From Letharia columbiana (taxonomy: Eukaryota > Ascomycota > Lecanoromycetes > Lecanorales > Parmeliaceae), in contig NW_023501043.1 of assembly GCF_014066305.1 (NCBI RefSeq), positions 1,178,001-1,242,000 on the forward strand: a stretch of DNA of 64,000 bases. Direction: 5' to 3'. The notes below the pieces were generated by a model, which was not told the DNA's origin, ran no database searches, and saw only the letters and a list, made by a program, of their open reading frames with translations. Below, in pieces: positions 1-12,118 of the stretch. Both the position numbers and the translations under genes were made by a program. Position 1 is the first letter of the stretch. Each line of letters starts with the position of its first letter.

Positions 1-461
1 TTCATGGAGTTGGATTTTTCTAAGTCGAATCGAATTTTAGCCCTAGCCCTAAGTTAAATCGAACTCTAATCGCTTGCTGTGCGTTTTTAACCTACATATA
101 GATATATATGTGCGGAGAGAGGCGCGCTAAGGCCTAATTAGGAAGGTGTATCGAGTGTAGAGAATTGATCCGTAATAATTGCCCACAAAAAACAGAGAAA
201 GGCCATGTCCTTATGGCAAGAAGTATCGAAATACCGGAAAGAAATGGAGATAACATGCCAATTAGTGATGTGAATCCCACATTATCTCCTGCCGCAGTGA
301 AATCTTTCGAATAATGAAATAGCTGTCAGAGCAAGACATCGGACGGTTTCAATTCGTCCAAATATGTATCGTCCGATGTTCCTCCTGCAGAGGCCCAATT
401 GGCTGTGATCGTCGCAGTAGATCCTCCTCTTGTGACGTCATTGCAGTGATATACCATATTA

Positions 462-1461
462 ATGTAGTAGGGATGACAGGCCAAGTTGCAGTGGTGTTCT
501 CCGCTTGCTGAGTGATGATTTGATGTGGAACCGTGGATGACTGATATGACGTGGGATCTTGGAGAGCTGAGCCGTGTTCTGGACGATAGTGGCCTTGTTG
601 CCGCTTGGTTTCTCCGCAGTGTTCTCCGCATTTGCCTGTTGTAGTTCCTCCTCTTGCTTCTTAATGCAGTGGGGATGACAGGCCAAGTTGCAGTGGTGTT
701 CTCCGCTTGCTGAGTGATGATTTGATGTGGAACCGTGGAGAGCATGTGACGTGGGATCTTGGAGAGCTGAGCCGTGTTCTTGACGATGGTGGCCATGTTG
801 CCGCTTGGTTTCTCCGCAGTGTTCTCCGCATTTGCCTGTTGTAGTTCCTCCTCTTGCTCCTCAATGCAGTGGGGATGACAGGCCAAGTTGCAGTGGTGTT
901 CTCCGCTTGCTGAGTGATGATTTGATGTGGAACCGTGGAGAGCATGTGACGTGGGATCTTGGAGAGCTGAGCCGTGTTCTTGACGATGGTGGCCATGTTG
1001 CCGCTTGGTTTCTCCGCAGTGTTCTCCGCATTTGCCTGTTGTAGTTCCTCCTCTTGCTCCTCAATGCAGTGGGGATGACAGGCCAAGTTGCAGTGGTGTT
1101 CTCCGCTTGCTGAGTGATGATTTGATGTGGAACCGTGGAGAGCATGTGACGTGGGATCTTGGAGAGCTGAGCCGTGTTCTTGACGATGGTGGCCATGTTG
1201 CCGCTTGGTTTCTCCGCAGTGTTCTCCGCATTTGCCTGTTGTAGTTCCTCCTCTTGCTCCTCAATGCAGTGGGGATGACAGGCCAAGTTGCAGTGGTGTT
1301 CTCCGCTTGCTGAGTGATGATTTGATGTGGAACCGTGGAGAGCATGTGACGTGGGATCTTGGAGAGCTGAGCCGTGTTCTTGACGATGGTGGCCTTGTTG
1401 CCGCTTAGTTTCTCCGCAGTGTTCTCCGCATTTGCCTGTTGTAGTTCCTCCTCTTACTCCT
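462..1461. repeat. Tandem array, 5 units of 200 bp
   Basis: Five head-to-tail units begin near 462, 662, 862, 1062 and 1262. The middle units are nearly identical and the first and last are more diverged. Each unit runs from GGGGATGACAGGCCAAG to TTCCTCCTCTTGCTCC. Because 200 is not a multiple of 3, the minus-strand frame shifts by one step per unit. Two of the three unit frames are open, so ORFs of 140-186 codons cross unit boundaries using two different translations of the same DNA. Confidence 0.95.
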
Positions 1462-1471
1462 CCTCCTGTAG

Positions 1472-1560
1472 AGTATCAGACTGAGTGGCTAGCTGAGTGG
1501 CTGACTGAGTGGATAACTGAGTGACTGGTTGACGATCTGACTGAGTGGATTGCTGAGCTG
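1472..1560. repeat. Short degenerate CTGAGTGG(CTGA) repeat
   Basis: At least six imperfect copies of a roughly 12-16 bp unit built on ACTGAGTGG(C/A)T. Read on the minus strand they encode a Ser/Thr/Gln run (for example ATQLATQSDT) that joins the upstream basic region to the 200-bp array. The same block recurs at about 24734-24775 in copy C. Confidence 0.7.
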
Positions 1561-3989
1561 ATAGGGTAGGTAGTATTGACTGAGCGGCTGTTCGGGCTCT
1601 TTTTGAGGGTCTTTTAACGCGTTTTGAGCAGTAGTAGGTAGCTGTTGGGCTCGCTTGCGGCCTCGATTGCCAGCAGTAGCGGATTTGTCGAGGGGTGGCC
1701 TGGGGGCGTTAGTAAGGGGTTCAAAAGACGGGCGGAAGGGATACGTGCCTGAAGCGTTTAGTAACGTTTCCGCGAGGGGTATCGAGGACGATTGTGTTCA
1801 TATTGGTAAATTGATAGAATGGTGGAAGAAGAATGGTTACACAAACAGGTGGAAGGATTATTATTATCCGATCCCGGACGCGTCTGGTGTGACTACCATG
1901 ACTACCATATTTGAATGTCCATTTAATCCACTAATAGTAGGCCAAACTTCATAATTTTTACAGCGTTAGAAAGCGCAAAGCGAGCTCTACAATTTGAGGA
2001 ATTATGAAGAAACAGCATTCGTAGGGAGCTGGTTATTTCAGAGGATAAGACTTCTGCACATAGATTTTTGTAGATTTTTGATGGTTGCGGACGCTAATTT
2101 ATTTACCCGCGGTGTCTAACCAAAAAGCGTAGACCTGACGAATTGATGATTGGCTGCACATACAAATTCAAGGTTTTCTAGTTCAGCCCTACCTTATTCT
2201 ATTATATATACTGATAGTAATATAATTCTATTTAAATTTTCTTATTATTTCTATTATAATACTAATATACTCTTTATAATATATTCTTTAATATCTTATA
2301 ATAAGCTTTTTATATGAAAATTATTATTATAATTATTTTAAATAAGAATTTAATTAAATAAATAAATTTATAAATTTTCTATTATTTCTTAATATTATAA
2401 AAATTAATATTATTAATAAAGATAATATCTCTAATTCGCTTTATTATATTACCTCTAAAAAAATAAAAATATTTTAAAGATTTAAGTAATAGTAAAATAT
2501 AAAAAATAATAGATAAATATTTTAGAAATAAGAATATAGTAAAGTCGCGTTAATATTTAATAAGTTTAAATATATATAAACTATTAAGAGTAATTTTAAG
2601 AAAATAAAATAATATGAATATAATAGCGAAATCTATAGCTAAAAAAAGACTTCTAGCTTTCTTAAAATATTAAAAAGTTATTTTTAAAGAAAAGAAGAAA
2701 ATAGAAGAGAGAATTATCGAATATATTATATATAATTAACTTACTTATTATAAATTCTAATTATTATTTTAATTATTTTAATATTTTTCTAATATTATAA
2801 CTAGTATTTACGCGTAATATTTTATATATTATATTAAAGATAATAAATTTTATAAATAATTAAATTTATTAGATATAATTTTAATTCTAAATTTTATTAA
2901 GAATATTAATATAAAGCGCGATAAGTAACTTAATATAAAAGAAGAAAATAAATATATAATTATCGATATATAATTAAATATTATTAATTAAAAGATTAAG
3001 TAATTTAAAAATTCTTAATTTTTTTTAGAGAATATAAATTTTTTAATAACGTTAGTAGATAAGATATAAGTATAAAAAAATTAAATATTCGTCGATATTT
3101 TTTTATTATAATAACGAGTATAATAAACTATAATTAAATCTATTAGAAAAAAAATTAAATATCTAGAAATTTTCGAAGATATAGTAAACTCTTAAAAGAA
3201 TATTTATTTTTATTACGTAGGAGTCTCGTATAACTTATAAAAGAATTAAAAAAAAAGAATTATTAAAATAATATTTATTAATATAAGTTCTTTTCTATAT
3301 TAATTTTAATTTTAATATTCTAATTTATATTTAAATAGATTTATTATTTATATACTAATCTTACTTATATTAAACTTACTTATTAATTATCTTAGATTAT
3401 AAAGTCTAAGAAAGTTTACTATCTTCTTCTCTTATATATATTTTTTATTAGAATAAAATATATAATTCTTAGAAACTATATAATATAGATACTTAAGAAT
3501 AAAAAAGAATAAATATTGTTATTAAAACTAGCTAGATAATAATTTAAAAATTATAATATAGTAAGATATAGATTTATATCTAATAAAGCGAGCGAAGAGA
3601 TATAAGAGACTTTTAAGCTTATTAATATTAAATTAATATATAAGAATATCGCTAATATACTTAAGCGATTTAAGCGTTTCTATAAAAGTATAAATTATCT
3701 AAATCTAAAATCTTAATAAGCTAGTTATATAATTCTAATTCTAAATTAAAAATAAAAATAAAAATATTTTTCGCTATTATAATTATCTTTAAATAATAAT
3801 AATTAAAAAGATAATTAGAATTCTTTATCGCTATAAAAATATATATTATAATTTATAATTTTTTATATAATAAATTCTTTTCTTAGCTAAATTATATTTA
3901 AAAGTCTTAAATAATAAAATATTATTTAATACGCGATTAAATATTTATATAAAAATAAGATATAAATTTTAATTTAACTAATAGACTTA

Positions 3990-4685
3990 ATAAGAAAATA
4001 GAAATAAGCTTTTAAATAGATTAGATAAAATATAATAGAGAAGCGATAAATATCTTTTAAGTCTAATTATTATTCTAATAAATAAATTTATATTTTAATA
4101 ATATTATATAAAAAAAATATAAGCGTAGTTTAGAGAAAGTCTAGAGTTTTACTCTTTATATAAATTATTATATATATAAATAAAGATAAAAGCTTTAGAT
4201 TATAAGAGTATAGATAATATTAAAATCAAATAAAATATAAGTATTAAAAATAATTCTATTATACGCGCTAATAATTAAATAAACTTTATCTTTTAAGCTA
4301 CTTAAAAGTATAATATAAAATTTAATAATAAACTTAATTATAATTTAGATATAATAATATTAATACGCTAACTAATAAATATCGAGCTATTATAAAAATC
4401 TTAAAATATTAAATAAAATTATATCTAGAAGATAAAATTATAAATCTTTATTAATATATAATTAATTTAATATATAATAATAAAAAGTTTACTACGAAAG
4501 CTACGCTATCTAGATTAATATTTTAATCTTAATTATTATTCTTACTATTATATAAGTAATATAAAATTATCTCTTATTCGAGTATATTTAATTTTTAATT
4601 TTAATTATTATTATAGACATCGTTAATTTATTCTAAAATTATTAAATATACTTTTATATACTTTCTATATCTCACTCTTTTTTTA
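3990..4685 (+). repeat. Direct repeat, first copy (~700 bp)
   Basis: Matches 6530-7215 in the same orientation across its length. Shared landmarks are AGATTAGATAAAATATAAT near the start, a TAATATTATATAAAAAAA stretch, and ATACTTTTATATACTTTC at the end. Both copies are RIP-mutated but differ at many sites, so the duplication predates at least part of the mutation. Its content is not identified. Confidence 0.7.
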
Positions 4686-6529
4686 ATTAAATAACGATTA
4701 AACTCTAAATTAAAATAAATACTTAGAAGAAAAAAGTTTATAAATACTTAATTATATAATTTTATTTCTTTTATACTTTTTATAATTATTAGAATAATCG
4801 ATAATATATAGTTATATCTTATAATTATATATATAATAATTAACTAATTTAATAATTAAAAATAAATATACTCTTCTCTTTACTTTAAACGACTTAGCTA
4901 AAATAATCGCGAGATCTAGATTCTTTTTTTATAATATAATTTACTTTTTATATATCGTATAAAGATAAATATCTATTTAAATAGAGATTATTAGAGTTAA
5001 TTATAAAGTATAATAATAAAAGATTTACTCTTAAATTAACGAATTAGAAAAACTTCTATTATCTTATATAATACTTTAAAAGTAAATCTTTAAATATAAT
5101 AGCGTTTTAATAGATCTTAATTAAGGATAATCTAATAAACTAAATACTAAAAGAGAAGCTTTAAGATTATAAAATTAGTTAATTTTTAATAATAATAAAT
5201 CTCGCGTAAAGCTTAAGTTATAGTTTACGTTAATTATATATAATAAATATAATAATAATTAGAAAAACGTATTATCTAGTTTCTATTAACGCTTTAATAT
5301 TACTAAAATAAAAGTAATATCTATTAAAATAAAGGCGATATTTATTAAAGTAGAGATAACGGCGATAGAAGCGATAATAATATCTAATAAATTCTTTATT
5401 TTAATATTATATTTAATACTTTAGAATAATATTAGCTTTTTTAAAGAGCTATTAATAATAAATTAAGTATATATAAATTAAGCTCTTCGCGTAATTTATC
5501 TATATATTAGCTTAAAGTTATTAAAAGATAAAAAATAAATATACGACTTAATAACTACGTTATACTTTTAATATTATTATAATAATATTAAGTTATTTAA
5601 ATAGAAGTCTAATATATAAAAAAGATAATCTTATAATAAGAAGAATTAATATAAAAAAGAAAGTCTTAAAGAGAAAGAAAAGTTTAGATATCTATCGCGT
5701 ATACTAAATTTTTAAATTATTTTAAATTATCTAGCTTAAATTAGATATTAATAAAATATTTTCTTTTTAATTTTAAAGATTTAAGCTTAAGCGAATTACG
5801 TTTATTAAGCGCTATTATCTAATATAATCTTAATTACTTCTATAATAATTATAATTATTATTATAATCTATATAAATTAAAAGATAAAAGATTTAAAAGA
5901 GCGAGTTAATAAGTAATTATTTTTATCTAATTTAGCTAATATTAACTTATTATAACTTATTAAAATTTTCATATATTTTATTCTTACTTTCTTTTTTTAA
6001 GTCTTATTATCTTTATAGAAATCATTATTCTTTAAGTTAATTTCTATAATAATATACTTAAAATAGTATATAATATATATCCTCTTTATTTCTAATATCG
6101 ATACTTATTAGAATTAACGCACTTTTTAATAAAACGAGCTTTAATTAAAATTAAGAATAGCTTAATATTTATAGATATTTATATAAACTCTTTAATTCTT
6201 TTATATATATCTACTAATCTATATTTTTATAGCGATTAAAGTAAAAAAAATTAAATTTAATAATTTATTATAATAAATATTAAATATTAATAATAATAGT
6301 AATATTAAAGAGTCTTAATATAAATTAATTAAACGATAATTAGATTCTTAATTAAAATAAAAAGCGAAGAATAAATTTAATTAAAATAAAAATATTAAGA
6401 AATCGCGATAGCGAATAAATATATTTATATTTAAGAAGAAATTAATTAAGAAAGTAAAGAAAATCGATATCTTAATTATTAATTACGCTATAATTATTAA
6501 AAAGTATAAAATTAAATATATTAATATAT

Positions 6530-7215
6530 CGTTATTAAAATAAAAGTAAGCTTTTAAGTAAATTAGATAAAATATAATAAATAAGCGATAAATAATTTCT
6601 AATTCTAATTATTATTCTAATAAACTTATATTTTAATAATATTATATAAAAAAAGTATATAAGCGTAATTACGAAGAAGTTTAAAGTTTCGCTTATCGCG
6701 CGAATTATTATATATATAGATAAAGATAAAAGCTCGAATTAAGAGAAAATAAATAATATCGAAGTTAAATAAGATATAAATATTAAGAATAATTTTATTA
6801 TATACGCTAATAATTAAGTAAATTCTATTTTTTAAATTACTTAAAAGCGTAATATAGAACTTAACGATAAGCGCTATCGTAGCTTAGATATAATAGTATT
6901 AACGCGTTAACTAATAAGTAGTAAGCTATTATAGAAATCTCAAAATATTAAATATAATTATATCTAAAAGATAAAATTATAAATCTTTATTTATATATAA
7001 TTAATTTAATATATAACTATAAAAAGTCTACTACGAAAGCTATATTATCTAAATTAATATTTTAATCTTAACTACTACTATCGCTATTATATAAATAATA
7101 TAAAGTTATCTCTTATTTAAGTATATCTAATTCTTAATTTTAATTATTATTATAGATATCGTTAATTCATTTTAGAATCATTAAATATACTTTTATATAC
7201 TTTCTATATTTAATC
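6530..7215 (+). repeat. Direct repeat, second copy (~690 bp)
   Basis: Second copy of the segment at 3990-4685, about 1.85 kb downstream. It keeps a little more C/G (for example GAAGAAGTTTAAAGTTTCGC) than the first copy. It could be a tandemly inserted transposon fragment or a local duplication. No terminal repeats were found to settle this. Confidence 0.7.
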
Positions 7216-7589
7216 TTTTTTTATATATTATAAGAAGATAGCTTAGAGAAATATAACTTATTATATTAAACTACGATACTTTTAAAAGAATATTAAGAAA
7301 TATATTAACTTTTCTAAATTAACGATTTAATAAAAAGGCTATAATTATAATATATATAATTTTATATTAGATAGTAATATCGAAAATATATAATAGATAT
7401 ATAAAATTATTATTAATAATTTTAATTATAAAGTATTAGCGAATTTCGTATAGCTAATACTAGAGAAAGATAAACTTTTTTTATTATTAATAGATATAGC
7501 TTACTCTCTTTTTATATATATAGAGTAATAAAATATAATCGTATTTAATTTTATATCTTATTAATTTAGCGTAATTATTAACTAGAATA

Positions 7590-7810
7590 ATACTTAAAAT
7601 AGTTACTTCTAAATATAGAAATCTTAATTAAGATATTCTATATATATATTATATTATAATATAATCTCATAGATATATTATATCGTAATATATATTATTA
7701 AGATTCTATATTATATTAGATATAGAATTATATAAATCTTAATAATCTATATTATACTAGAGTATAATATAGTAGATTAATATCTCATATCATATTATAT
7801 CTTTTCGACT
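7590..7810 (+). repeat. Isolated arm of the 35-kb foldback repeat
   Basis: TTACTTCTAAATATAGAAATC through ATATCTTTTCGACTA matches the right arm of the foldback at 35735-35950 in the same orientation, plus some sequence before it (AACTAGAATAATA). A solo copy here and an inverted pair at 35 kb suggest the arm is itself a mobile unit, possibly an LTR, though ends and target duplication were not found. Confidence 0.55.
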
Positions 7811-9199
7811 AATACTTATTTTATATTTTCTAAAAAAATCTTACGTATTTTTATTATTTTTTTAGATATATTATTAATATTAAAAGCTTATCTCGCTTAA
7901 TTAATATAAATTAAATATTAATTAATTAATAGCGAAAATTTATATAAAGCTTTATAAATAAATAATATATTTATTAATTCTCTATATAGAGATTTATTTA
8001 AATTTTTAATAATTAAAAATAGTTATTAAATTAGTATATAATTTATTTCTATTTTTAATTAATATTTATATATATTTAGATAATATTAAATTTATAATTT
8101 ATTAAATCTTTAATTTAATTAATAAAAAGTTAATAAATTTCTCTTATATATAGTTATAATTTAAAAATCTATTCTTCTTATTAATTTTTTTTTCTAATAA
8201 TTATTAAAAAATTTAAGAATTTAAAGAATCTTATTTTCTTTAACAAAAAAGTTTTTTAAAATTAAAAGAAATATCTCGTTTATCTTTTATATTAAAACTT
8301 AATATTTATAAATACTCTTTTTATAATAAATTAATAATCTCTTTATTTAAATTTTCTTTTAAAACTTTTAGATAATATTATTATACTTAAAAATAATCTT
8401 ATATATAACTCTCTTTATTTTTAAAATTATTACTAATTTTAATATATTATTATTACTATTATAATTATAAATTATAAATATTTTATCTTATATAAATAAA
8501 ATATATTTATTTTTAGAAATTAAAGATTATATGTTTATATAAATATATATTAATAGCGAATAATATACTCTATTCTATTAATTAGAATATAAATAGATTA
8601 ATTAATCTATTTATTAATATCTCGCTTTTTACTAAAGATACTTTCTTAATTATAAATATTATTATTATTATTTCTAATATTACTTAATTTTTTTATTAAA
8701 TTATCTTTTTTATTAAGATTTATAATACGCTTTAATATCTCTAATTATATTATAATTATATTTTATTTTAATATTATATTAATTAACGATAATCTATTTT
8801 ATAAACGTTATAATTATATTTTAGTTATAATTATTATATTAATTTTAAATAACTATTTTTAAAAAGAGTAAAAGAATTAGAATTATTAAATTTAAAGAGC
8901 TTTGAAATATAAAATTAGAAAAATAGATATATTTATATATTAATTTAATAATAAAATTAATTTTTAAAAAAATAAAGAAAACTCGAGGGAAAATATTTAT
9001 TTAAACTTATTCGCTAAGACTTTACTAAATATATATTAGATATATATTCGATAATCGTTAAAAGATAACATTTAAGAACTCTATTATTCTTATCTATATT
9101 ATTACTATAAAACTTCTATATAATTTATATTAAATAATTATAATTTATTATATAAACTTTCTCTAATTCTTTTTATAATAAAATCATTTTATATAAGTT

Positions 9200-10750
9200 T
9201 TTTTTTTATATATAGAGATTTTATAAATAGCGTATTCTTCTCTAATCTTTTATACTATCTTATTATTACTACTTATTTCTTTATTAAATCTTTAAAATTC
9301 TTTTCTCTAATAATTTAAATAATATATAAGATATTATTAAATAATCTTTAAGTTTTATTATTTATAAATATTTTATATTAGTTTTAATAGAGTAGAGATC
9401 AGATAGAGTAAAAGATTCTTTAGATCGCTTATCTTTTTTATCTTTTTTAAATATTTCTATTATTATCTATTTAAGAAATATCTAATATTTCTAATAGAAT
9501 ATTTCTATAGATTTATAGAGTTTAAAAATATTCGAAAAACTTTTATTTAATTTCTAATAAAATAAGAGTATTTATATTTGATTATAAGATTTATAAGAAG
9601 AATATATAGTTATTAATATATTAAATTAATTAATCTCCTCTATATATTTATTATAATAGAAAGAAATCTTCGAAATATTAAAAATCTTTTATTAAATATT
9701 ATTTCTATTCTCTTTTAAAAGTAGATAAAATAATATAATTATTAATACTTATTCTATTAAAACGCTTTCTTTCTTTAATAATAATATTATTAATCTCTCT
9801 AATATTCTAGATAATAATAAAAATTAAAATAAGATTATTATTCTATTAGACTATTATAAAAATATTATTTTAAATTACTATAGTAAGAGTATTATATAAG
9901 ATATTCTTAATAAATCGCTATTTTATCTTTATAAGTAATTTTAGAAGATTTATTAAATTTAACTTTATAGTCTTATATATAACTATTTTTATAATCTTTA
10001 ACTTTCTAATTAGCTAAACTTTAATCTAATATAATAATTATCTATAAAGAGAATAAAATTAGAGAGTAATATATTAATAGCTAATTTAAAGACTATAACG
10101 CTTATATCTTCAAGATCTTTAATTTTAAATCTATATTTAAGATTTTATTTAGATAAATATTATATATAATTATAAAGATAATTCTTATCGCTAATTATAA
10201 AAATCTTATATTTCTTCTTAATTAACTTATTTAAAGTTATAGTAAAATAATAAATATATCTTATCTTTTTAATTATTTATTTATCGATTATATAGTAATT
10301 ACTTAAACTATATAATTTCTTTTAATTAGTTTATATCTTATCGATAAGTAAAGATATCTTCTTATATTATATAGATTTTTTATATTTATTCTTTTTAATA
10401 ATAAAAGAATTCTCTTCGTTAGAATTTAAGTAATAAATTATTCTTCGAAGAAGTATATAGTAATTATATAATACTTCTCTAATAAGAATTAAAGAAATCG
10501 AAGTAATATTATTAATACTCTAATAATTATAAATAGTAAAAAAGCGATAGATTTCTATATAGATTATAATAATAACGAAGACTTTTAGCTTCGAAATATA
10601 AATAAATACTTAATAAAAATCTAAAAAACTCTATCGAAAAGTATATAAATTTATATTTTTATAAAGTATATTCTAAATAATATTAGTTTATATAAAATAA
10701 AATACTATATAAAAAAGAATTATAAAGTTATTTAAAAAGTAATTAATAAG
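9200..10750 (-). pseudogene. RIP-killed piggyBac-type transposase, copy 1
   Basis: Read on the minus strand through stops, about 10.13-9.96 kb gives AIVFKLAIN.LL.NFILFIDNYY, the region holding a catalytic Asp of piggyBac (DDE_Tnp_1_7) transposases (family pattern: hydrophobic-DNxFT followed by a Leu-rich segment). The block aligns with copy 2 at 52.3-53.9 kb in the same order (for example 10551 aligns with about 53697, and 9570 with about 52728). Glutamine and tryptophan codons have become TAA/TAG throughout, typical of RIP. The intact family is roughly 500-600 residues and cuts and pastes at TTAA; TTAA ends cannot be picked out in this AT-rich DNA. Limits are approximate. Confidence 0.65.
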
Positions 10751-11367
10751 TATATAATACTTAGTTTATAATAATTAATACTTAGATAATATAGATATAC
10801 ATTAAAGAAGAATATTATATTATTTAAGTTCTTTCTTTTTATCTCGATTATAACCTCTTTTTTTTAATATTTCTAAATCTTATATAATTTATTCTTATTA
10901 AATTAAGATAGAGTAATAATTTTAGCTATATTAGACTAGATTTAGTAAAATAGTAAAAAAGAATATAAAAAAGTCGTATTCTTAAAAGACGCAATTTTTG
11001 AACCTAAAATGTTATCTCGGCTCGACGATTATCGAATAAGTTAAGCAATCTAGAATCCTCTTACTTAGAATCTATAAGTCTCTTTTCTAATATTATATTA
11101 AATATTATATTTTTCTAGTCTCTAGAAATAATATTATAATACTCGTTATACTTATATAAATATTTAAGAATATTATTATAGTATTCTTTAAGCTAGATTT
11201 TATATATTAATATTTATTAAGTTTTTATTTAAAATTCATTTATCTTAATTATTATCTCAATTAATTTTTTAATTAATTTATAATTTTAAATTATAATTCA
11301 ATAATATATAGATATAAATAAAGATATATAAAATTTTATTAATAATATATTATTCTTTTAATAAATA
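10751..11367. other. RIP-mutated intergenic DNA with a small less-mutated island
   Basis: No gene seen. Bases 10990-11065 keep normal composition (GACGCAATTTTTGAACCTAA, then TCTCGGCTCGACG) between fully RIP-mutated flanks. This may be a sliver of unique sequence or a younger insertion too short to classify. Confidence 0.6.
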
Positions 11368-11977
11368 AGAGTAAAGGTCTATAAATTAAATTTATAATTT
11401 TTTTTTTAATTAGGGCTATCGAGTAAGTAGGTAAGCGATCTTTAATAAGCGAACTTTGGTGAGCGATATTTGAATTCCTTGCACTTTAATAATTATAGAA
11501 CTAAATTTAATAATATTTTTTCCTTCTTAAAGCCTATATTTCGTTCTATAATTTAAAATAAAAATCTTAAAATTTTAATAGAAAATAAAAATGTTATTTT
11601 AAAATTAAATAATGTATATCTAATTAGGGCTATTCGACTATCGAGCGAACTTTGATAAGCGATATTTGAACTCCTTGCGCTTTAATAATTATAAGACTTA
11701 ATTTCTAAAATTCTAAAAAATTGAAAAGTATAAATAGCGCTTTAAAATTTAACAAAGAATTTTAAAATTTTAATAGAAAATAAAAAGATTATTCTATATG
11801 TTAATAATATACGTCTATTTTTTTTATAGAAGAGACGTAAAAGAGTGAGATTTTAATAATTGCGAACGCTAATTTATTTATTCGCGGTAATTTAGTCGAT
11901 CTAGCTAAAAGACGTAATAACCTCGAATTAATAATTTACTATATATATAAATTTAAGACTATCTTATTCTTTTATAT
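11368..11977 (+). mobile_element. Family-1 element, short form
   Basis: Begins AAGAGTAAAGGTCTATAAAT and ends ATCTTATTCTTTTATATA directly against the next family-1 left end, so the last ~8 bases are missing. The interior has two ~190-bp repeats, each starting at 'TTAGGGCTATCGAG...GAGCGATATTTGAATTCCTT' and ending 'GTTATTCT...'. It is partly RIP-mutated and has no coding capacity. Confidence 0.75.
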
Positions 11978-12118
11978 AAGTAAAGATCTATAAATTAAAT
12001 TTATAAAGTTAGATTTTTCTAAGTTAAATTAAATTTTAGTCTTAGTTCTAAGTATAAATCGAACTCTAATCGCTTACTATACGTTTTTAATCTATTTTTA
12101 TTATTATAAAATCGATAA
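11978..12118 (+). mobile_element. Family-1 element, left-end fragment (long-form type)
   Basis: AAGTAAAGATCTATAAATTA followed by GTTAGATTTTTCTAAG and the 'TAAATCGAACTCTAATCGCTTACTATACG' block is the left end of the long form (compare 23114-23255). Similarity stops near 12118 with no matching right end, so this is a truncated copy, or its interior is too mutated to follow. Confidence 0.65.

Larger units (their letters stand above)
326..1801 (-). pseudogene. Degenerate repeat-containing gene of the long family-1 element (gag-like?)
   Basis: The minus strand reads from an ATG at 1801-1799 (MNTIVLDTPR). A second frame follows with a basic stretch (SATAGNRGRKRAQQ), then a Ser/Thr/Gln-rich stretch from the CTGAGTGG repeats, then the 200-bp array, which gives modules such as EEELQQANAENTAEKPSG. 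Homologous ATG starts exist in the other long copies (25499-25497 minus; 20174-20176 plus). Frame changes and stops break every copy. The QANAENTAEKP motif resembles QANVEKIAEKT in the gag-like remnant of the LTR element at 46.9-47.9 kb, so a gag origin is possible but unproven. The intact product is not recognised. Confidence 0.4.
1..2215 (+). mobile_element. Family-1 element, long form, copy A (left tip outside window)
   Basis: The right end (CAGCCCTACCTTATT followed by a TATATACTGAT tip near 2215) and the left part (TTCATGGAGTTGGATTTTTC at 1-20) match the complete long copy at 23114-25917, so only about 20 bp of the left tip is missing. The interior carries a degenerate gene on the minus strand, a 5 x 200-bp tandem array and a short CTGAGTGG-rich repeat. 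The DNA is much less RIP-mutated than its flank, which turns AT-rich sharply after 2215. No transposase was seen, so this looks non-autonomous. The class (Helitron-like, MITE-like or LTR-derived) is not resolved: there are no clear terminal inverted repeats or target duplication. Confidence 0.75.
2216..9199. other. RIP-mutated AT-rich DNA, old repeats, no live gene
   Basis: Nearly pure A/T, with C and G surviving mostly as CpG or CpT (GCG, TCG, CTT). CA, TG, CC and GG are close to absent by eye, which fits heavy RIP. No open frame exceeds a few dozen codons. It contains a ~700-bp direct duplication (3990-4685 and 6530-7215) and, at 7590-7810, one arm of the repeat that forms the foldback at 35156-35950. 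The last part (about 8400-9200) may be the 3' flank of the piggyBac-type element that follows. No protein family was recognised in 2.2-8.4 kb. Confidence 0.85.

Noticed and set aside
1..60. CCCTAGCCCTAA as a telomeric repeat
   Set aside because: Only two imperfect CCCTA units, found at the same place in each long family-1 copy, so it is element sequence and not a telomere.
805..1044. Repeated 79-codon plus-strand ORF in each array unit
   Set aside because: Identical chance frame in each 200-bp unit, lying opposite the frames that connect to the rest of the element gene.
462..1461. CRISPR-like array
   Set aside because: Continuous tandem 200-bp units without short repeats and unique spacers, in a fungal transposon.
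1655..1954. 99-codon plus-strand ORF (MRPRLPAVADL...)
   Set aside because: It overlaps the minus-strand gene start shared by three element copies and is not conserved as an ORF in copies B and C, so it is an antisense shadow.
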